Assembly: GCF_024753245.1 (NCBI RefSeq)
Contig: NZ_JANUGX010000019.1
Location: 1 to 64,000, forward strand
Reading direction: 5' to 3'
Length of the DNA stretch: 64,000 nucleotides
From: Massilia norwichensis
Lineage (GTDB): Bacteria > Pseudomonadota > Gammaproteobacteria > Burkholderiales > Burkholderiaceae_D
The stretch's first letter is position 1, and the number at the start of each line of letters is the position of its first letter. The position numbers and the translations under genes are program-made. Below the pieces are notes generated by a model, which did not search any database, was not told the DNA's origin, and worked only from the letters and a program-made list of their open reading frames with translations. Of this stretch, positions 30,587 to 39,509 are shown in pieces.

Positions 30587-32038
30587 CTAGAATTTGACCC
30601 AGCCGGCCGGATCGATCGGTTTGCCCAGATGCCTGAGTTCGAAGTATAGACCCGATTCTCCGTTACCGCCGGTGCTGCCCGCACTCGCGATCACCTCGCC
30701 GGCCTTGACCGAATCGCCCACGTGTTTCAGCAGGGTTTCGTTAAAACCGTAGATCGACAGGTATTCGCCGCCGTGGTTGACGATGATCATATTGCCCCAG
30801 CCGCGCATCCATGCCGCGTGCACGATCCGGCCCGGGCCGATCGCGCGCACGTCGGTGCCCTCCGGCGCCTTGATGAACATGCCTTTCCACGCCGGGCCGT
30901 CGGCGCGCTTGGCGCCGAAGCGGGCGGCGACGGTGCCGGAGATCGGCGCCATCAGGCGGCCGCGCAGGCTCTCGAAGGTGCCGCTCGGCAGGTCGGCGGC
31001 CAGCGCGGTGTCGGCGGAACGCGCCGGTTTCGTCTCGGCCGGCTGCTCGGCCACGCGCGGTTCTTCTTCCTTGACCGGGGGCGGCGGTTTGTAGGGTTTG
31101 CCGGCCTTGGCCGCTTCGCGCGCCAGGCGTTCGCGCTCGGCCTGCTGCGCCTTGGCACGGGCCAGTGCGCGCGCCTTCGCCTCTAGAGCGGCCTTGGCGC
31201 GGGCGGCGGCCAATTCCTGTTGGCGCTTGCGCTCTTTCTCAGCAGCGATTTCCTGCTCGCGGATCAGGCGTGTCAGGCGATCGACCAGGCCGCTCATGCG
31301 CTGGGCGTCCTGCTCCAGCTTGTTGGCTTCCTTGCGCTGGCTCACCAGCTTGCTCGACAAATTGGCCACCAGCGCCGCGTGTTTCGCTTTTTCCTTCTCC
31401 AGCACGGCCTTCTGGTCGCGCTGTTCCTGGGCGATTTCTTCGAGTTCGTCCTTGGCGTTCTGGGTCTCGGCCTGGTTCGCCTCGACTGCCGCCAGGTTCG
31501 TGCGCAGCGAGTCCAGCAGCTTGGCCTGGGCCTGCGACACGTAGGCCATCAGCTGCAGGTCGCGGTTGATGCGGTTCGGGTTGTCGCCCGACAGCAGCAG
31601 TTTGATGCGGTCTTCATTGCCCGCCACGTATTGTTCGCGCAACAGCTTGGCCAACTGCTGCTTTTGCGCGGCGATGGTCTGCGCCAGGCGCGCCTGCTGG
31701 GTGCCGAGATCCTGCAGCTTGGCATTGGTCGCCGCCTGCTCGTCGGCCAGCTCGCGCAAGGAGCGGTTGGCGTTCGAGATCGCCTCTTCCGACTCGGCCA
31801 GTTCGTCGGCCGCGTCTTCCTTTTCGCTCTCGGTACGGCTGATGTCCTTCTTCAGCGCGTTCAGCTTTTGCTGGATGCCGGCGCGCTGGGCTTCGGCTTG
31901 CGCCTTCTGCTTGCTGCGCTCGGTCTGGCGCGGCGCTGCCTGTGCGGCCCCCACGGCGAGTGTGCAAGCCAGCAGGCCGCACAGCAGCTTGCTGCCGACG
32001 GCCTTGGCGCCGGCAGGTTTCACAAACGGGAGTAGCAA
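30587..32038 (-). CDS. envC: EnvC-like murein hydrolase activator (coiled-coil + LytM)
   Basis: A 483-residue periplasmic protein: signal peptide, two long coiled-coil blocks (residues ~38-125 and ~160-300, rich in Glu, Lys, Arg, Ala), a proline/glutamate linker, and a C-terminal LytM/M23 domain (from ~365). The M23 metal ligands are degenerate (HGGEYLSIYGFNE, YFELRHLG), as in EnvC/NlpD activators that stimulate amidases rather than cut. The longest reading uses TTG 32038; GTG 32023 gives a better signal peptide and may be the true start. Confidence 0.88.
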   Translation of the reverse strand: MLLPFVKPAGAKAVGSKLLCGLLACTLAVGAAQAAPRQTERSKQKAQAEAQRAGIQQKLNALKKDISRTESEKEDAADELAESEEAISNANRSLRELADEQAATNAKLQDLGTQQARLAQTIAAQKQQLAKLLREQYVAGNEDRIKLLLSGDNPNRINRDLQLMAYVSQAQAKLLDSLRTNLAAVEANQAETQNAKDELEEIAQEQRDQKAVLEKEKAKHAALVANLSSKLVSQRKEANKLEQDAQRMSGLVDRLTRLIREQEIAAEKERKRQQELAAARAKAALEAKARALARAKAQQAERERLAREAAKAGKPYKPPPPVKEEEPRVAEQPAETKPARSADTALAADLPSGTFESLRGRLMAPISGTVAARFGAKRADGPAWKGMFIKAPEGTDVRAIGPGRIVHAAWMRGWGNMIIVNHGGEYLSIYGFNETLLKHVGDSVKAGEVIASAGSTGGNGESGLYFELRHLGKPIDPAGWVKF

Positions 32039-32041
32039 GGT

Positions 32042-32788
32042 TTACTTCGCTTTCCCTTGGTTGGCCACGGCGGCCATCGCAGCCGCGATCGCTTCCTGGT
32101 CGCCCAGGTAGTAATGGCGGATCGGCTTCAGGTTCTCGTCCAGTTCGTAGACCAGCGGGGTGCCGTTCGGGATGTTGAGGCCGACGATGTCGGTGTCGCT
32201 GATGTTGTCGAGCATCTTGATCACGGCGCGCAGGCTGTTGCCATGGGCCGAGATCAGGATCTTCTTGCCGGCGCGGATGGCCGGGGCGATTTCCTCGTCC
32301 CAGGCCGGCATCACGCGCGCCACGGTGTCCTTCAGGCACTCGGTCAGCGGAATCTGAGCCTTGTCGAGGCCGGCGTAGCGCGGGTCGCTGAAGGACGTGC
32401 GCGGATCGTTTTCTTCCAGTGCCGGCGGCGGGGTGTCGTAGCTGCGGCGCCAGACCAGCACTTGCTCGTCGCCGAACTTGGCGGCGGTCTCGCCCTTGTC
32501 CAGGCCCTGCAGGGCGCCGTAGTGGCGCTCGTTCAGGCGCCAGTCGTTCTTGACCGGCAGCCACATCATGTCCATCTCGTCCATGGCCAGCCACAGGGTG
32601 CGGATCGCACGTTTCAGGACCGAGGTGTAGGCGAGGTCGAAGGTAAAGCCGGCTTCGCGCAGCAGACGGCCGGCGGTCTTGGCTTCCTTGACACCCTTTT
32701 CGGTCAGGTCGACGTCGGTCCAGCCGGTGAAGCGGTTTTCGAGGTTCCAGGTGGACTCGCCGTGGCGCATGAATACGATTTTGTACAT
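32042..32788 (-). CDS. gpmA: 2,3-bisphosphoglycerate-dependent phosphoglycerate mutase
   Basis: Interconverts 3- and 2-phosphoglycerate in glycolysis. The 248-residue protein has the phosphohistidine motif in [10 protein letters not shown] (H10 region), DVDLTEKG, the second catalytic region [11 protein letters not shown] and the GHG-type block [12 protein letters not shown]. Its length and sequence are typical of GpmA. It is divergent from the rhodanese gene. Confidence 0.96.
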   Translation of the reverse strand: MYKIVFMRHGESTWNLENRFTGWTDVDLTEKGVKEAKTAGRLLREAGFTFDLAYTSVLKRAIRTLWLAMDEMDMMWLPVKNDWRLNERHYGALQGLDKGETAAKFGDEQVLVWRRSYDTPPPALEENDPRTSFSDPRYAGLDKAQIPLTECLKDTVARVMPAWDEEIAPAIRAGKKILISAHGNSLRAVIKMLDNISDTDIVGLNIPNGTPLVYELDENLKPIRHYYLGDQEAIAAAMAAVANQGKAK

Positions 32789-32881
32789 AAGCTCTTCGGA
32801 TCGGATAAGTGGGAAGGAATACAGATTCAGCTTCTATTTTATAATGCGACGATTCAATTCAGTTCAACCGACGGAAACTTC

Positions 32882-33286
32882 GTGAAATTCATCCTAGACC
32901 ATATCTTTGTTGTTGCGATCGCCGTGATTTCCGGCGGCGCCCTGCTGTGGCCGGCGTTCGCGCCGCGTGGCCGCCGCGCTTCCCCGCTCCAGGCGACCCA
33001 GATGATGAACCGCGGCAAAGCCACCGCCGTGATCGACGTGCGTGGCAATGACGAGTACGCTGCAGGCCACCTGCGCGACGCAAAAAACATTCCGCTGGCA
33101 GACTTGGGCAATCGCATTGGCGAGTTGGACAAGTCGAAAACCAAGACCGTGATCGTGGTCTGCCAGAGCGGCGCTCGCGCCGACAAGGCCGTGCGCCAGA
33201 TCAAGGCTGCCGGCTTCGAAGATGTCTACGCACTGGAGGGCGGCATTGCGGCCTGGACGGCTGCCGGCCTGCCCGTGACCAAATAA
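32882..33286 (+). CDS. Membrane-anchored rhodanese-like protein
   Basis: A 134-residue protein starting at GTG 32882, with an N-terminal membrane segment (residues ~5-26) and a rhodanese domain (residues ~37-134) with the active cysteine C94 in VVCQSGARADK. This matches YibN-type proteins, which often sit upstream of grxC and secB as here. It probably handles sulfur transfer or redox at the inner membrane. A TATAAT at 32840-32845 is a -10 candidate. Confidence 0.9.
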   Translation: MKFILDHIFVVAIAVISGGALLWPAFAPRGRRASPLQATQMMNRGKATAVIDVRGNDEYAAGHLRDAKNIPLADLGNRIGELDKSKTKTVIVVCQSGARADKAVRQIKAAGFEDVYALEGGIAAWTAAGLPVTK

Positions 33287-33305
33287 TCGTAAGAAAGGAT
33301 TGCTT

Positions 33306-33575
33306 ATGACTGCCCACGTCGTTCTCTATCACACCGCCAGCTGCCCTTACTGCGTCCGCGCCGAGCGCCTGCTGGAAGCCAAGGGCGTGACCGACATCGA
33401 ACGCATCCGCGTCGACCTCGACCCGGAACAGCGCGCGATCATGATGCAGCGCACCGGCCGCCGCACCGTGCCGCAAATCTACGTGGGCGAGACCCACGTC
33501 GGCGGCTTCGACGACCTGTACGCGCTGGACCAGGCCGGCCGCCTGGAGCCGCTGCTGAAGGGCGAAGCGGCCTGA
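33306..33575 (+). CDS. grxC: Glutaredoxin 3
   Basis: Small thiol-disulfide oxidoreductase. The ATG at 33306 follows AAAGGA with proper spacing (an in-frame TTG lies at 33300). The 89-residue protein has the dithiol active site C13-P-Y-C16, the TVPQIYVG cis-proline region and GGFDDLYAL glutathione-binding block. It lies between the rhodanese and secB in the conserved cluster. Confidence 0.95.
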   Translation: MTAHVVLYHTASCPYCVRAERLLEAKGVTDIERIRVDLDPEQRAIMMQRTGRRTVPQIYVGETHVGGFDDLYALDQAGRLEPLLKGEAA

Positions 33576-33642
33576 ATTTCGGCCTTAATTTCCGCCTGAA
33601 ACCGGGCTTGAATGCTACGGAAACGCCAGTAAATCGCAGGGT

Positions 33643-33691
33643 CGTCGGCAATGCTATTGCAACCGAATTGGTTTTGATACAATTGCCGACG
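33643..33691. repeat. Interrupted inverted repeat upstream of secB
   Basis: CGTCGGCAAT at 33643-33652 and its complement ATTGCCGACG at 33682-33691 flank 29 nt. Within lies a possible promoter (TTGCAA 33657-33662, TACAAT 33678-33683, spacing 15). It could be a hairpin or an operator; no regulator is identified. Confidence 0.45.
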
Positions 33692-33753
33692 CCTTGACAT
33701 TCAAGCATGCGGCAGCCTTAAGCTGTCCCCTCTATACACACTGAAAGCGTTCC

Positions 33754-34227
33754 ATGGCTGACGAAAACCTGCAACCCGTGTTCCAAATCCAGCGTATCTA
33801 CCTGAAAGATATGTCGCTGGAACAACCGAATTCCCCGGCAATTTTCCTCGAGCAGGAAGCCCCGACCATCGAGGTTTCGCTGGACGTCGGCGCCGAAGGC
33901 ATCGCCGATGGCATCTACGAATCGACCGTGACCATCACCGTGACCGCCAAGGTCAAGGACAAGGTCGCTTTCCTGGTCGAAGGCAAGCAAGGCGGCATCT
34001 TCGAAGCCCGCAACATCCCGGCTGACCAGATGGATCCGCTGCTGGGCATCGGCTGCCCGAACATCATCTACCCGTACCTGCGCGCGAACATCGCCGACCT
34101 GATCACCCGTGCCGGCTTCCCGCCTGTGCACCTGGCTGAGATCAACTTCGAAGTGTTCTACCAGCAGCGCCGCCAGGCACTGGCCGAGCAGGCTGCTACC
34201 GCTGGCACCCCGGCCGGCAACCAGTAA
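33754..34227 (+). CDS. secB: Protein-export chaperone SecB
   Basis: Cytoplasmic tetrameric chaperone that delivers unfolded preproteins to SecA. The 157-residue protein contains [16 protein letters not shown] near the N-terminus, the acidic SecA-contacting strand, and the [29 protein letters not shown] core diagnostic of SecB. It fits the rhodanese-grxC-secB-gpsA order common in proteobacteria. Confidence 0.97.
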   Translation: MADENLQPVFQIQRIYLKDMSLEQPNSPAIFLEQEAPTIEVSLDVGAEGIADGIYESTVTITVTAKVKDKVAFLVEGKQGGIFEARNIPADQMDPLLGIGCPNIIYPYLRANIADLITRAGFPPVHLAEINFEVFYQQRRQALAEQAATAGTPAGNQ

Positions 34228-34248
34228 TACTGTAGCAATGTAACAACG

Positions 34249-34287
34249 GGAGCTTCGGCCCGCCTCCAGCAGGCCGGCCGAACCTCC
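34249..34287 (+). terminator. GC-rich hairpin after secB
   Basis: A 12-bp stem with one mismatch: GGAG-TTCGGCC (34249-34260) with GGCCGAA-CTCC (34276-34287). The downstream sequence is pyrimidine-rich but not a T-run, so termination strength is uncertain. Confidence 0.45.
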
Positions 34288-34333
34288 TTCCTTTCCTGCC
34301 TTTCGGCGTCTGTCGTTTTCCCAAAGGCCTCGC

Positions 34334-34789
34334 ATGTTTTCCGCCCCTTTCCGTCACGGTCTCCTCGCAGGCAGCATCCTGATGCTGGCATCCTGCCCGG
34401 CCTTCGCATTCGACTTCAAGACGGTGGGCCCGCGCTCCGTGGTCCTGTACGACGCCCCGTCCGCCAAGGGTGGCAAGCTGTTCATCGCCCCCAGCGGCAT
34501 GCCGGTCGAGGTTGTGCTCAGCTACGGCGAATGGGTCAAAGTGCGCGACGCCAGCGGCGACATGGCCTGGGCCGAAGCACGCGGCCTATCGGCGAAACGC
34601 AATGTGATCGTGCGCGTGGCCGGTGCCAGGGTGCGCGCCGCACCGGAAGACAATGCCGCCGTCCTGATGACGGCCGATAAGAACGTCCTGCTTGAGCTGG
34701 TCGATCCGGAAGCCGGCCCGTGGGTGCGCGTGCGCCACCGCGACGGCATCAGCGGCTATATCAGAGCGTCCGAAGTCTGGGGCATTTGA
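34334..34789 (+). CDS. Secreted SH3-domain protein
   Basis: A 151-residue protein with a signal peptide (residues ~1-26, ending AFA) and two bacterial SH3-like units: residues ~35-80 (VLYDAPSAKGGKLFIAPSGMPVEVVL) and ~92-148 (ARVRAAPEDNAAVLMTADKNVLLELVD). SH3b domains often bind cell wall. It lies 13 nt before gpsA and may share its transcript. Specific role unknown. Confidence 0.85.
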   Translation: MFSAPFRHGLLAGSILMLASCPAFAFDFKTVGPRSVVLYDAPSAKGGKLFIAPSGMPVEVVLSYGEWVKVRDASGDMAWAEARGLSAKRNVIVRVAGARVRAAPEDNAAVLMTADKNVLLELVDPEAGPWVRVRHRDGISGYIRASEVWGI

Positions 34790-34802
34790 GGCCCCCTATC
34801 CC

Positions 34803-35834
34803 ATGCACGAAACCCAAACAAACCAACCCATCACTGTCCTCGGCGCCGGCGCCTGGGGCACGGCGGTCGCGATCGCGCTGGCCGCCCGCCATGAGGTCCT
34901 GCTGTGGGGCCGTAATCCCGAACAGATGGCTGCCACCGAAGCGGCGCGCGACAACGTCACTTACCTGCCTGGCCATCCGCTGCCGCCCGCTTTGCAGGTG
35001 TCGGCCGACTTCGAGGCGGCCATCGCCCACGTCGCGCAAGCCGCGCCCGGCACCACGCCGCTGCTGATCGCGGCCTGCCCGGTGGCCGGCCTGCGTCCGC
35101 TGCTCGAGCAGCTCAAGGGCCGCAACATCCCGAACATCGTCTGGCTCTGCAAAGGTTTCGAATACGGTACCGGCCTGCTGCCGCACCAGGTGGTGCGCGA
35201 GGTGCTCGGCGACACGGTTGCCGGCGCGGCGCTGTCCGGCCCCTCGTTTGCCCAGGAAGTGGCGCGCGGCCTGCCTTGCGGCCTGACCGTGGCCTCGAAC
35301 GATGCCGAACTGCGCGAGCGCGTGGTGTCGCTGGTGCACGGCGGCAGCGTGCGCGTGTATGCCTGCGACGACATGGTCGGCGTGGAAGTCGGCGGTGCCG
35401 TCAAGAACATCCTGGCAATCGCCACCGGCGCGGCCGATGGCCTGGGACTGGGCCTGAATGCGCGCGCGGCCCTGATCACGCGCGGCCTGGCCGAGATCAC
35501 CCGCCTGGGCGTCACGCTCGGCGCCCAGCCCAGCACCTTCATGGGGCTGACCGGCATGGGCGACCTGATCCTGACTTGCACCGGCGACCTGTCGCGCAAC
35601 CGCCGCGTCGGCCTGGCGCTGGCCCAGGGCAAGCAGCTCGATGCCATCGTCAACGAACTCGGCCACGTGGCCGAAGGCGTGCCGTGCGCGAAAGCCGTGC
35701 GCGAACTGGCGGCGAAACTCGGCGTCGACATGCCGATCACGAATGCCGTGGCCGGGGTGCTGTTCGACGGGGAGTCGGTGCAGGAAACCGTGGACCGTTT
35801 GCTGGCGCGGGATCCGCGTAACGAGCTGGCTTAA
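34803..35834 (+). CDS. gpsA: NAD(P)H-dependent glycerol-3-phosphate dehydrogenase
   Basis: Reduces dihydroxyacetone phosphate to sn-glycerol-3-phosphate for phospholipid synthesis. The start at 34803 yields 343 residues. Seen: the Rossmann GAGAWGTA near the N-terminus, SGPSFAQEVARGLP, the catalytic lysine in EVGGAVKNILAIATG, and GLTGMGDLILTCTG. Length and motifs are typical. Confidence 0.96.
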   Translation: MHETQTNQPITVLGAGAWGTAVAIALAARHEVLLWGRNPEQMAATEAARDNVTYLPGHPLPPALQVSADFEAAIAHVAQAAPGTTPLLIAACPVAGLRPLLEQLKGRNIPNIVWLCKGFEYGTGLLPHQVVREVLGDTVAGAALSGPSFAQEVARGLPCGLTVASNDAELRERVVSLVHGGSVRVYACDDMVGVEVGGAVKNILAIATGAADGLGLGLNARAALITRGLAEITRLGVTLGAQPSTFMGLTGMGDLILTCTGDLSRNRRVGLALAQGKQLDAIVNELGHVAEGVPCAKAVRELAAKLGVDMPITNAVAGVLFDGESVQETVDRLLARDPRNELA

Positions 35835-35836
35835 AA

Positions 35837-35913
35837 CGTAGGCTGGGCGACCTTCGCCCACGCGCATGCATGCGTTATGCCGGCGCTTGCGTGGGCACGG
35901 CGTGCCCACGCTA
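35837..35913. repeat. REP-like palindromic element between gpsA and the cupin gene
   Basis: Contains a perfect 11-bp inverted repeat with a one-base centre: GCGTGGGCACG (35889-35899) and CGTGCCCACGC (35901-35911). A smaller hairpin TGGGCGA-CCT-TCGCCCA lies upstream (35844-35860). GTAG at the left edge and CTAC at the right edge extend the symmetry. It looks like a dispersed extragenic palindrome and may also act as a bidirectional terminator between the convergent genes. Confidence 0.65.
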
Positions 35914-35916
35914 CCT

Positions 35917-36300
35917 TCATTTGGCCGGCGCGTCCTGCGTGTCGCGGCGCGTCGGGCCACCGCTGTTGTCGCCGGGATGCAGCAGGATGGTCATCAGGGC
36001 CACCGCATCCTGGTTGGCGCGGATCGCGTGCGGTTCGCCGCCGGCCAGGTAGACCAGCTCGTTCGGACGCAGGATCGTGGTGCGGCCGTGGGCTTCGAAC
36101 GCAATCTCCCCTTCCAGGCACAATAAAGTCATTTCGCCCTCGACCCAGTGCTCGGGCATCGGCTTTTCCTTCGGCAACACCAGCCGGATCAGCTCCATGT
36201 GGTCGGTCTTGATCAGTGCGATCGATGTGAAGTTCGCGATGTCATCTTCGCCGCGCTGGAGCGCGATGCATTCGCCGGATCTCGCATGCTGCAAGGCCAT
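35917..36300 (-). CDS. Cupin-domain protein
   Basis: A 127-residue single-domain beta-barrel protein. The two cupin motifs are recognisable as PEHWVEGEMTLLCLEGEIAFE (residues ~48-70) and NELVYLAGGEPHAIRAN (~80-96). A good GGAGAG ribosome site precedes the ATG at 36300. It lies 17 nt downstream of the DUF2461 gene on the same strand, suggesting cotranscription. Substrate unknown. Confidence 0.85.
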   Translation of the reverse strand: MALQHARSGECIALQRGEDDIANFTSIALIKTDHMELIRLVLPKEKPMPEHWVEGEMTLLCLEGEIAFEAHGRTTILRPNELVYLAGGEPHAIRANQDAVALMTILLHPGDNSGGPTRRDTQDAPAK

Positions 36301-36317
36301 GGTGTTCTCTCCTTAAA

Positions 36318-37013
36318 TTACGCCTGCTCTTCTTCAAATGTCTGCGGCACTCCGCGCAGCCAGTCGACCAGCGCAGTAGCGTCCTTGAATCCTTGCGCGA
36401 GCTGGGGCACCAGTTTTTCCGGGGCGTTGATGTCGACCGGCTGTTCGATCCAGACGAAATAACTCTTCAGCTTGAGGTACTCGACCAGCGGATGATTCGC
36501 ATCGAAGCCTTTCGGCGGACGCTGCAATTTGTCTTCCGGATTCAGGTCGCCGTAGGTCGCGCGCAGATGTTTATTCTTCAACATTTTGGCGAAGCCTGTC
36601 GCATCGTTGACTACGTGCTCGCGGATCGCTTTCAGGCGCGGTGCCGGCGGCAGGTATTCGCCGGCGCCGAACAGCAGGGTACCGTTGGCTTCGATGTGGA
36701 AGTAATAGGTCGGGCCGCCGGCCGCGCTGGGACGGCGCTTGTCGCCCGGCGCGATGCCTGCCGAGAAATGCGTTTTATAGGGCGTCTTGTCGTGCGAGAA
36801 GCGGGTATCGCGCTGGAAGCGGAACACCGCCTTCTTCGGATCGCAGGCGGCGACCTGGCGGTCGAATTTCGCGATTTCCTTGATCAGTTCCGCCACCGTT
36901 TCCAGGAATTCGGCGCGCAAGATGTCGTAGCGCGGCTTGTTCCATAAAAACCAGGGTCGGGTGTTGTTGTCCTTGAGTTCGGTGAGGAATTGCGTCAGGT
37001 CGCGCAGATGCAT
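36318..37013 (-). CDS. DUF2461 (TIGR02453) family protein
   Basis: A 231-residue protein matching the DUF2461 pattern: LTQFLTELKDNNTRPWFLWNKPRYD at the N-terminus, then FRFQRDTRFSHDKTPYKTHFSAGIAPG, and YYFHIEANGTLLFGAGEYLPP. The family has no firmly assigned activity. It lies in a minus-strand cluster with the cupin downstream and the DegS-like protease upstream. Confidence 0.9.
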   Translation of the reverse strand: MHLRDLTQFLTELKDNNTRPWFLWNKPRYDILRAEFLETVAELIKEIAKFDRQVAACDPKKAVFRFQRDTRFSHDKTPYKTHFSAGIAPGDKRRPSAAGGPTYYFHIEANGTLLFGAGEYLPPAPRLKAIREHVVNDATGFAKMLKNKHLRATYGDLNPEDKLQRPPKGFDANHPLVEYLKLKSYFVWIEQPVDINAPEKLVPQLAQGFKDATALVDWLRGVPQTFEEEQA

Positions 37014-37041
37014 AAGTTTTTCTTATTCATGAAAGTGAAAA

Positions 37042-38202
37042 TCAGGGTGTCTGGCGCGGGCGGCGGCCGACCGTGACGGCCAGCGTGGCCTGGCGGTTCT
37101 TGCGCATGACCGTCATCTGCGATTTTTCGCCGGGCGGCAGGTCGGCGATCAGGTTCAGCATGTCATTGGTGCTGGAGACCTTCTTGCCGTTCACCGCCAG
37201 CAGGATGTCGCCCGGGCGCATGCCGGCGCGGTCGGCCGGACCGCCGCGCACCACGCCGGCGATGATGGCGCCGCTGTCGCGCGCGAGGCCAAAACTGTCG
37301 GCCAGCTCCGGCGTGATGTCCTGGGATTCGATGCCGATCCAGCCGCGCACCACCTGGCCATGCTTGATGATGGAATCGAGCACGGTCTTCGCCGTCGAGA
37401 CGGGAATCGCGAAACCGATGCCGACCGAGCCGCCGGTCTGCGAATAGATCGCCGAGTTAATGCCGAGCAGGTTGCCGCGGGTATCGACCAGTGCGCCGCC
37501 CGAGTTGCCGAAGTTGATCGCAGCGTCGGTCTGAATAAAATTCTCGAAGTGGTTGATGTGCAGGTTGTTGCGCCCCAGGGCGGAGATGATGCCGAGGGTG
37601 ACAGTCTGGCCGACGCCGAAGGGGTTGCCGATCGCCAGCACCACGTCGCCCACCCGCGCGGCGTTCGGGTCGCCCAGCACGATCACCGGCAGCTTATCCG
37701 CCTTGATGCGGATCACGGCGAGGTCCGTTTCGGGATCGGTACCAACGATGGTGGCGGCGGCTTTGCGGCCATCGGCCAGGCCCACTTCGATTTCGTCGGC
37801 GCCCTCGACCACGTGGAAGTTGGTCAGGATGTAGCCGTCGCCGCTCACGATCACGCCCGAACCCAGGCTGGCCATCTGTTCCTGCGGCGGCATCTTGTCG
37901 CCGAAGAAGCGCTTGAAGAATGGATCCTTGAGCAGCGGATGGGTTTCGCGCAGTGCTTTGCTGGTCAGGATGTTGACCACGGCCGGCATCGCGCGGCCGG
38001 CGGCCTCGCGGTAGCTGCCCGGCGCGGCTGCTGCCGGACCGGTGCCCGGTGCCTGCAGCACGGGGACGCCACGGCCGGGCCCGCCGATGCCGACCTGGAC
38101 CGGCGAACGGCCCAACAGCTCCGGGCGCAGGGCCGCGATCACGGCATAGATGCCGAGGACGATCGTGACGGTCTGCGCGAACAGGAGCCAGTAGCGCCGC
38201 AT
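37042..38202 (-). CDS. Membrane-anchored trypsin-like serine protease with PDZ (DegS/AlgW-like)
   Basis: A 386-residue periplasmic protease with an N-terminal membrane anchor (residues ~5-25), a trypsin-like domain with the complete triad H130 (LTNFHVVEG), D160 (DPETDLAVI) and S234 (FGNSGGAL), and a single C-terminal PDZ domain (~285-375). One PDZ and an uncleaved anchor point to DegS/AlgW, which senses misfolded outer-membrane proteins, rather than DegP. It lies 8 nt after mscL and near petABC, a typical betaproteobacterial neighbourhood. Confidence 0.9.
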   Translation of the reverse strand: MRRYWLLFAQTVTIVLGIYAVIAALRPELLGRSPVQVGIGGPGRGVPVLQAPGTGPAAAAPGSYREAAGRAMPAVVNILTSKALRETHPLLKDPFFKRFFGDKMPPQEQMASLGSGVIVSGDGYILTNFHVVEGADEIEVGLADGRKAAATIVGTDPETDLAVIRIKADKLPVIVLGDPNAARVGDVVLAIGNPFGVGQTVTLGIISALGRNNLHINHFENFIQTDAAINFGNSGGALVDTRGNLLGINSAIYSQTGGSVGIGFAIPVSTAKTVLDSIIKHGQVVRGWIGIESQDITPELADSFGLARDSGAIIAGVVRGGPADRAGMRPGDILLAVNGKKVSSTNDMLNLIADLPPGEKSQMTVMRKNRQATLAVTVGRRPRQTP

Positions 38203-38210
38203 GGTGCGAA

Positions 38211-38642
38211 TTATTTGTTTTTCAGCGCGTCGCGGATTTCGCGCAGCAGCACGATGTCTTCCGGCGGCGGCGCCATGGCTGCCTTCTGTTCTTCCTTGTG
38301 ATGGAACCCGTTACGCACGCGGTTCATCAAACGCACCATCTGGAAGATGACGAAGGCGAGGATCAAGAAGTTCAGCAAGATCGTCAGGAAATTGCCGTAG
38401 GCCAGCACCGCGCCGGCCTTCTGGGCTTCGGCCAGCGGCAATCCATACGGCTGGTGCGCCAGCGGAATATAGTAATCAGCGAAGTTCAGGTTACCGAACA
38501 ACATGCCGACCGGCGGCATGATCACGTCCTTGACCAGGGAATCGACGATGCGCCCGAAGGCCCCGCCGATGATCACGCCGACCGCGAGATCCATGACATT
38601 GCCCCGCATCGCAAACTTCTTGAATTCTTCCAGCATGGCCAT
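38211..38642 (-). CDS. mscL: Large-conductance mechanosensitive channel
   Basis: Emergency osmotic release channel of the inner membrane. The start at 38642 is chosen because AAGGAG lies 8-13 nt upstream; a second ATG is at 38636. The 143-residue protein has the N-terminal amphipathic helix ([12 protein letters not shown]), TM1 ([20 protein letters not shown]), TM2 ([19 protein letters not shown]) and the charged C-terminal helix. Typical length. Confidence 0.95.
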   Translation of the reverse strand: MAMLEEFKKFAMRGNVMDLAVGVIIGGAFGRIVDSLVKDVIMPPVGMLFGNLNFADYYIPLAHQPYGLPLAEAQKAGAVLAYGNFLTILLNFLILAFVIFQMVRLMNRVRNGFHHKEEQKAAMAPPPEDIVLLREIRDALKNK

Positions 38643-38786
38643 CCTGATTCTCCTTATCGTTTTTGCACCTGTGGGAATGATACCTGAAAGCCGATTTTGC
38701 CCTGCCGCGAGTGCAATCCAACACAGGCGCAAGGAAGAACCGGAATGCACGTTTGGAAGGCATGGTAACCATAAGAACGTTTTTTC

Positions 38787-38815
38787 TTTAATTTGCAAAA
38801 CTGTTCACATATAAT
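38787..38815 (+). promoter_or_regulatory. Candidate promoter of the petABC operon
   Basis: A consensus TATAAT lies at 38810-38815, in the 251-bp divergent region between mscL and petA. The -35 at 17-bp spacing (38787-38792) is poor, so this rests mainly on the -10. Confidence 0.4.
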
Positions 38816-38893
38816 CGACTGTTGCAATAAAGGTTTTTACCCAATTGCAATATCTTGCATTGCAGCATTTCGCATTTGACGAATGGAGTTGGT

Positions 38894-39508
38894 ATGAGTA
38901 ATGAGAAGCAGGTCGATACAGGCCGGCGAGGCTTGCTCGTGGCTACATGCGCGGCGGGCGGCGTTGTTGGTGTTTCAACGGCCGGAGTTCTGGTAAGTAC
39001 TTTCCAGCCTTCGGAGCGAGCGAAGGCAGCGGGCGCACCGGTCGAGGTGGACATCTCCGACGTCAAGCCTGGCGAAATGAAAGTGGTGGAATGGCGTGGC
39101 AAGCCGGTCTGGGTCCTGCGCCGCACCCCTGAAATGCTGGCGAGCCTACCCAAGAACGACAATCTGGTCGCCGATCCGAAATCCGAAAAGCCGTATCAGA
39201 TGGAGACGCCTGATTACGCAAAGAACGAGACCCGTTCGCGCGCCGAGCACAAGGAAGTGCTGGTGGCGGTCGGCATCTGTTCCCACCTGGGCTGCTCGCC
39301 CTCTTCCCGCTTTGCCGAAGGTCCGCAGCCGAACCTGCCGGACGACTGGCACGGCGGCTTCCTGTGCCCTTGCCACGGATCGACCTTCGATCTGGCCGGC
39401 CGCGTCTTCAAGAACAAGCCGGCGCCGGCCAACCTTGACGTCCCTCCGTACATGTACCTGTCCGATAACAAGATCGTGATCGGCAAAGACGAGAAAGGCG
39501 AGGCATAA
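38894..39508 (+). CDS. petA: Ubiquinol-cytochrome c reductase Rieske iron-sulfur subunit
   Basis: Electron-transfer subunit of the bc1 complex. The start at 38894 follows GGAG and gives 204 residues. A twin-arginine motif (TGRRGLL, residues 9-15) precedes the membrane segment, as expected for Tat-exported Rieske proteins. The 2Fe-2S ligands are C129, H131 (CSHLGC with C134) and C158, H161 (CPCHGS with C160). First gene of petABC, one nt before petB. Confidence 0.96.
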   Translation: MSNEKQVDTGRRGLLVATCAAGGVVGVSTAGVLVSTFQPSERAKAAGAPVEVDISDVKPGEMKVVEWRGKPVWVLRRTPEMLASLPKNDNLVADPKSEKPYQMETPDYAKNETRSRAEHKEVLVAVGICSHLGCSPSSRFAEGPQPNLPDDWHGGFLCPCHGSTFDLAGRVFKNKPAPANLDVPPYMYLSDNKIVIGKDEKGEA

Positions 39509-39509
39509 C

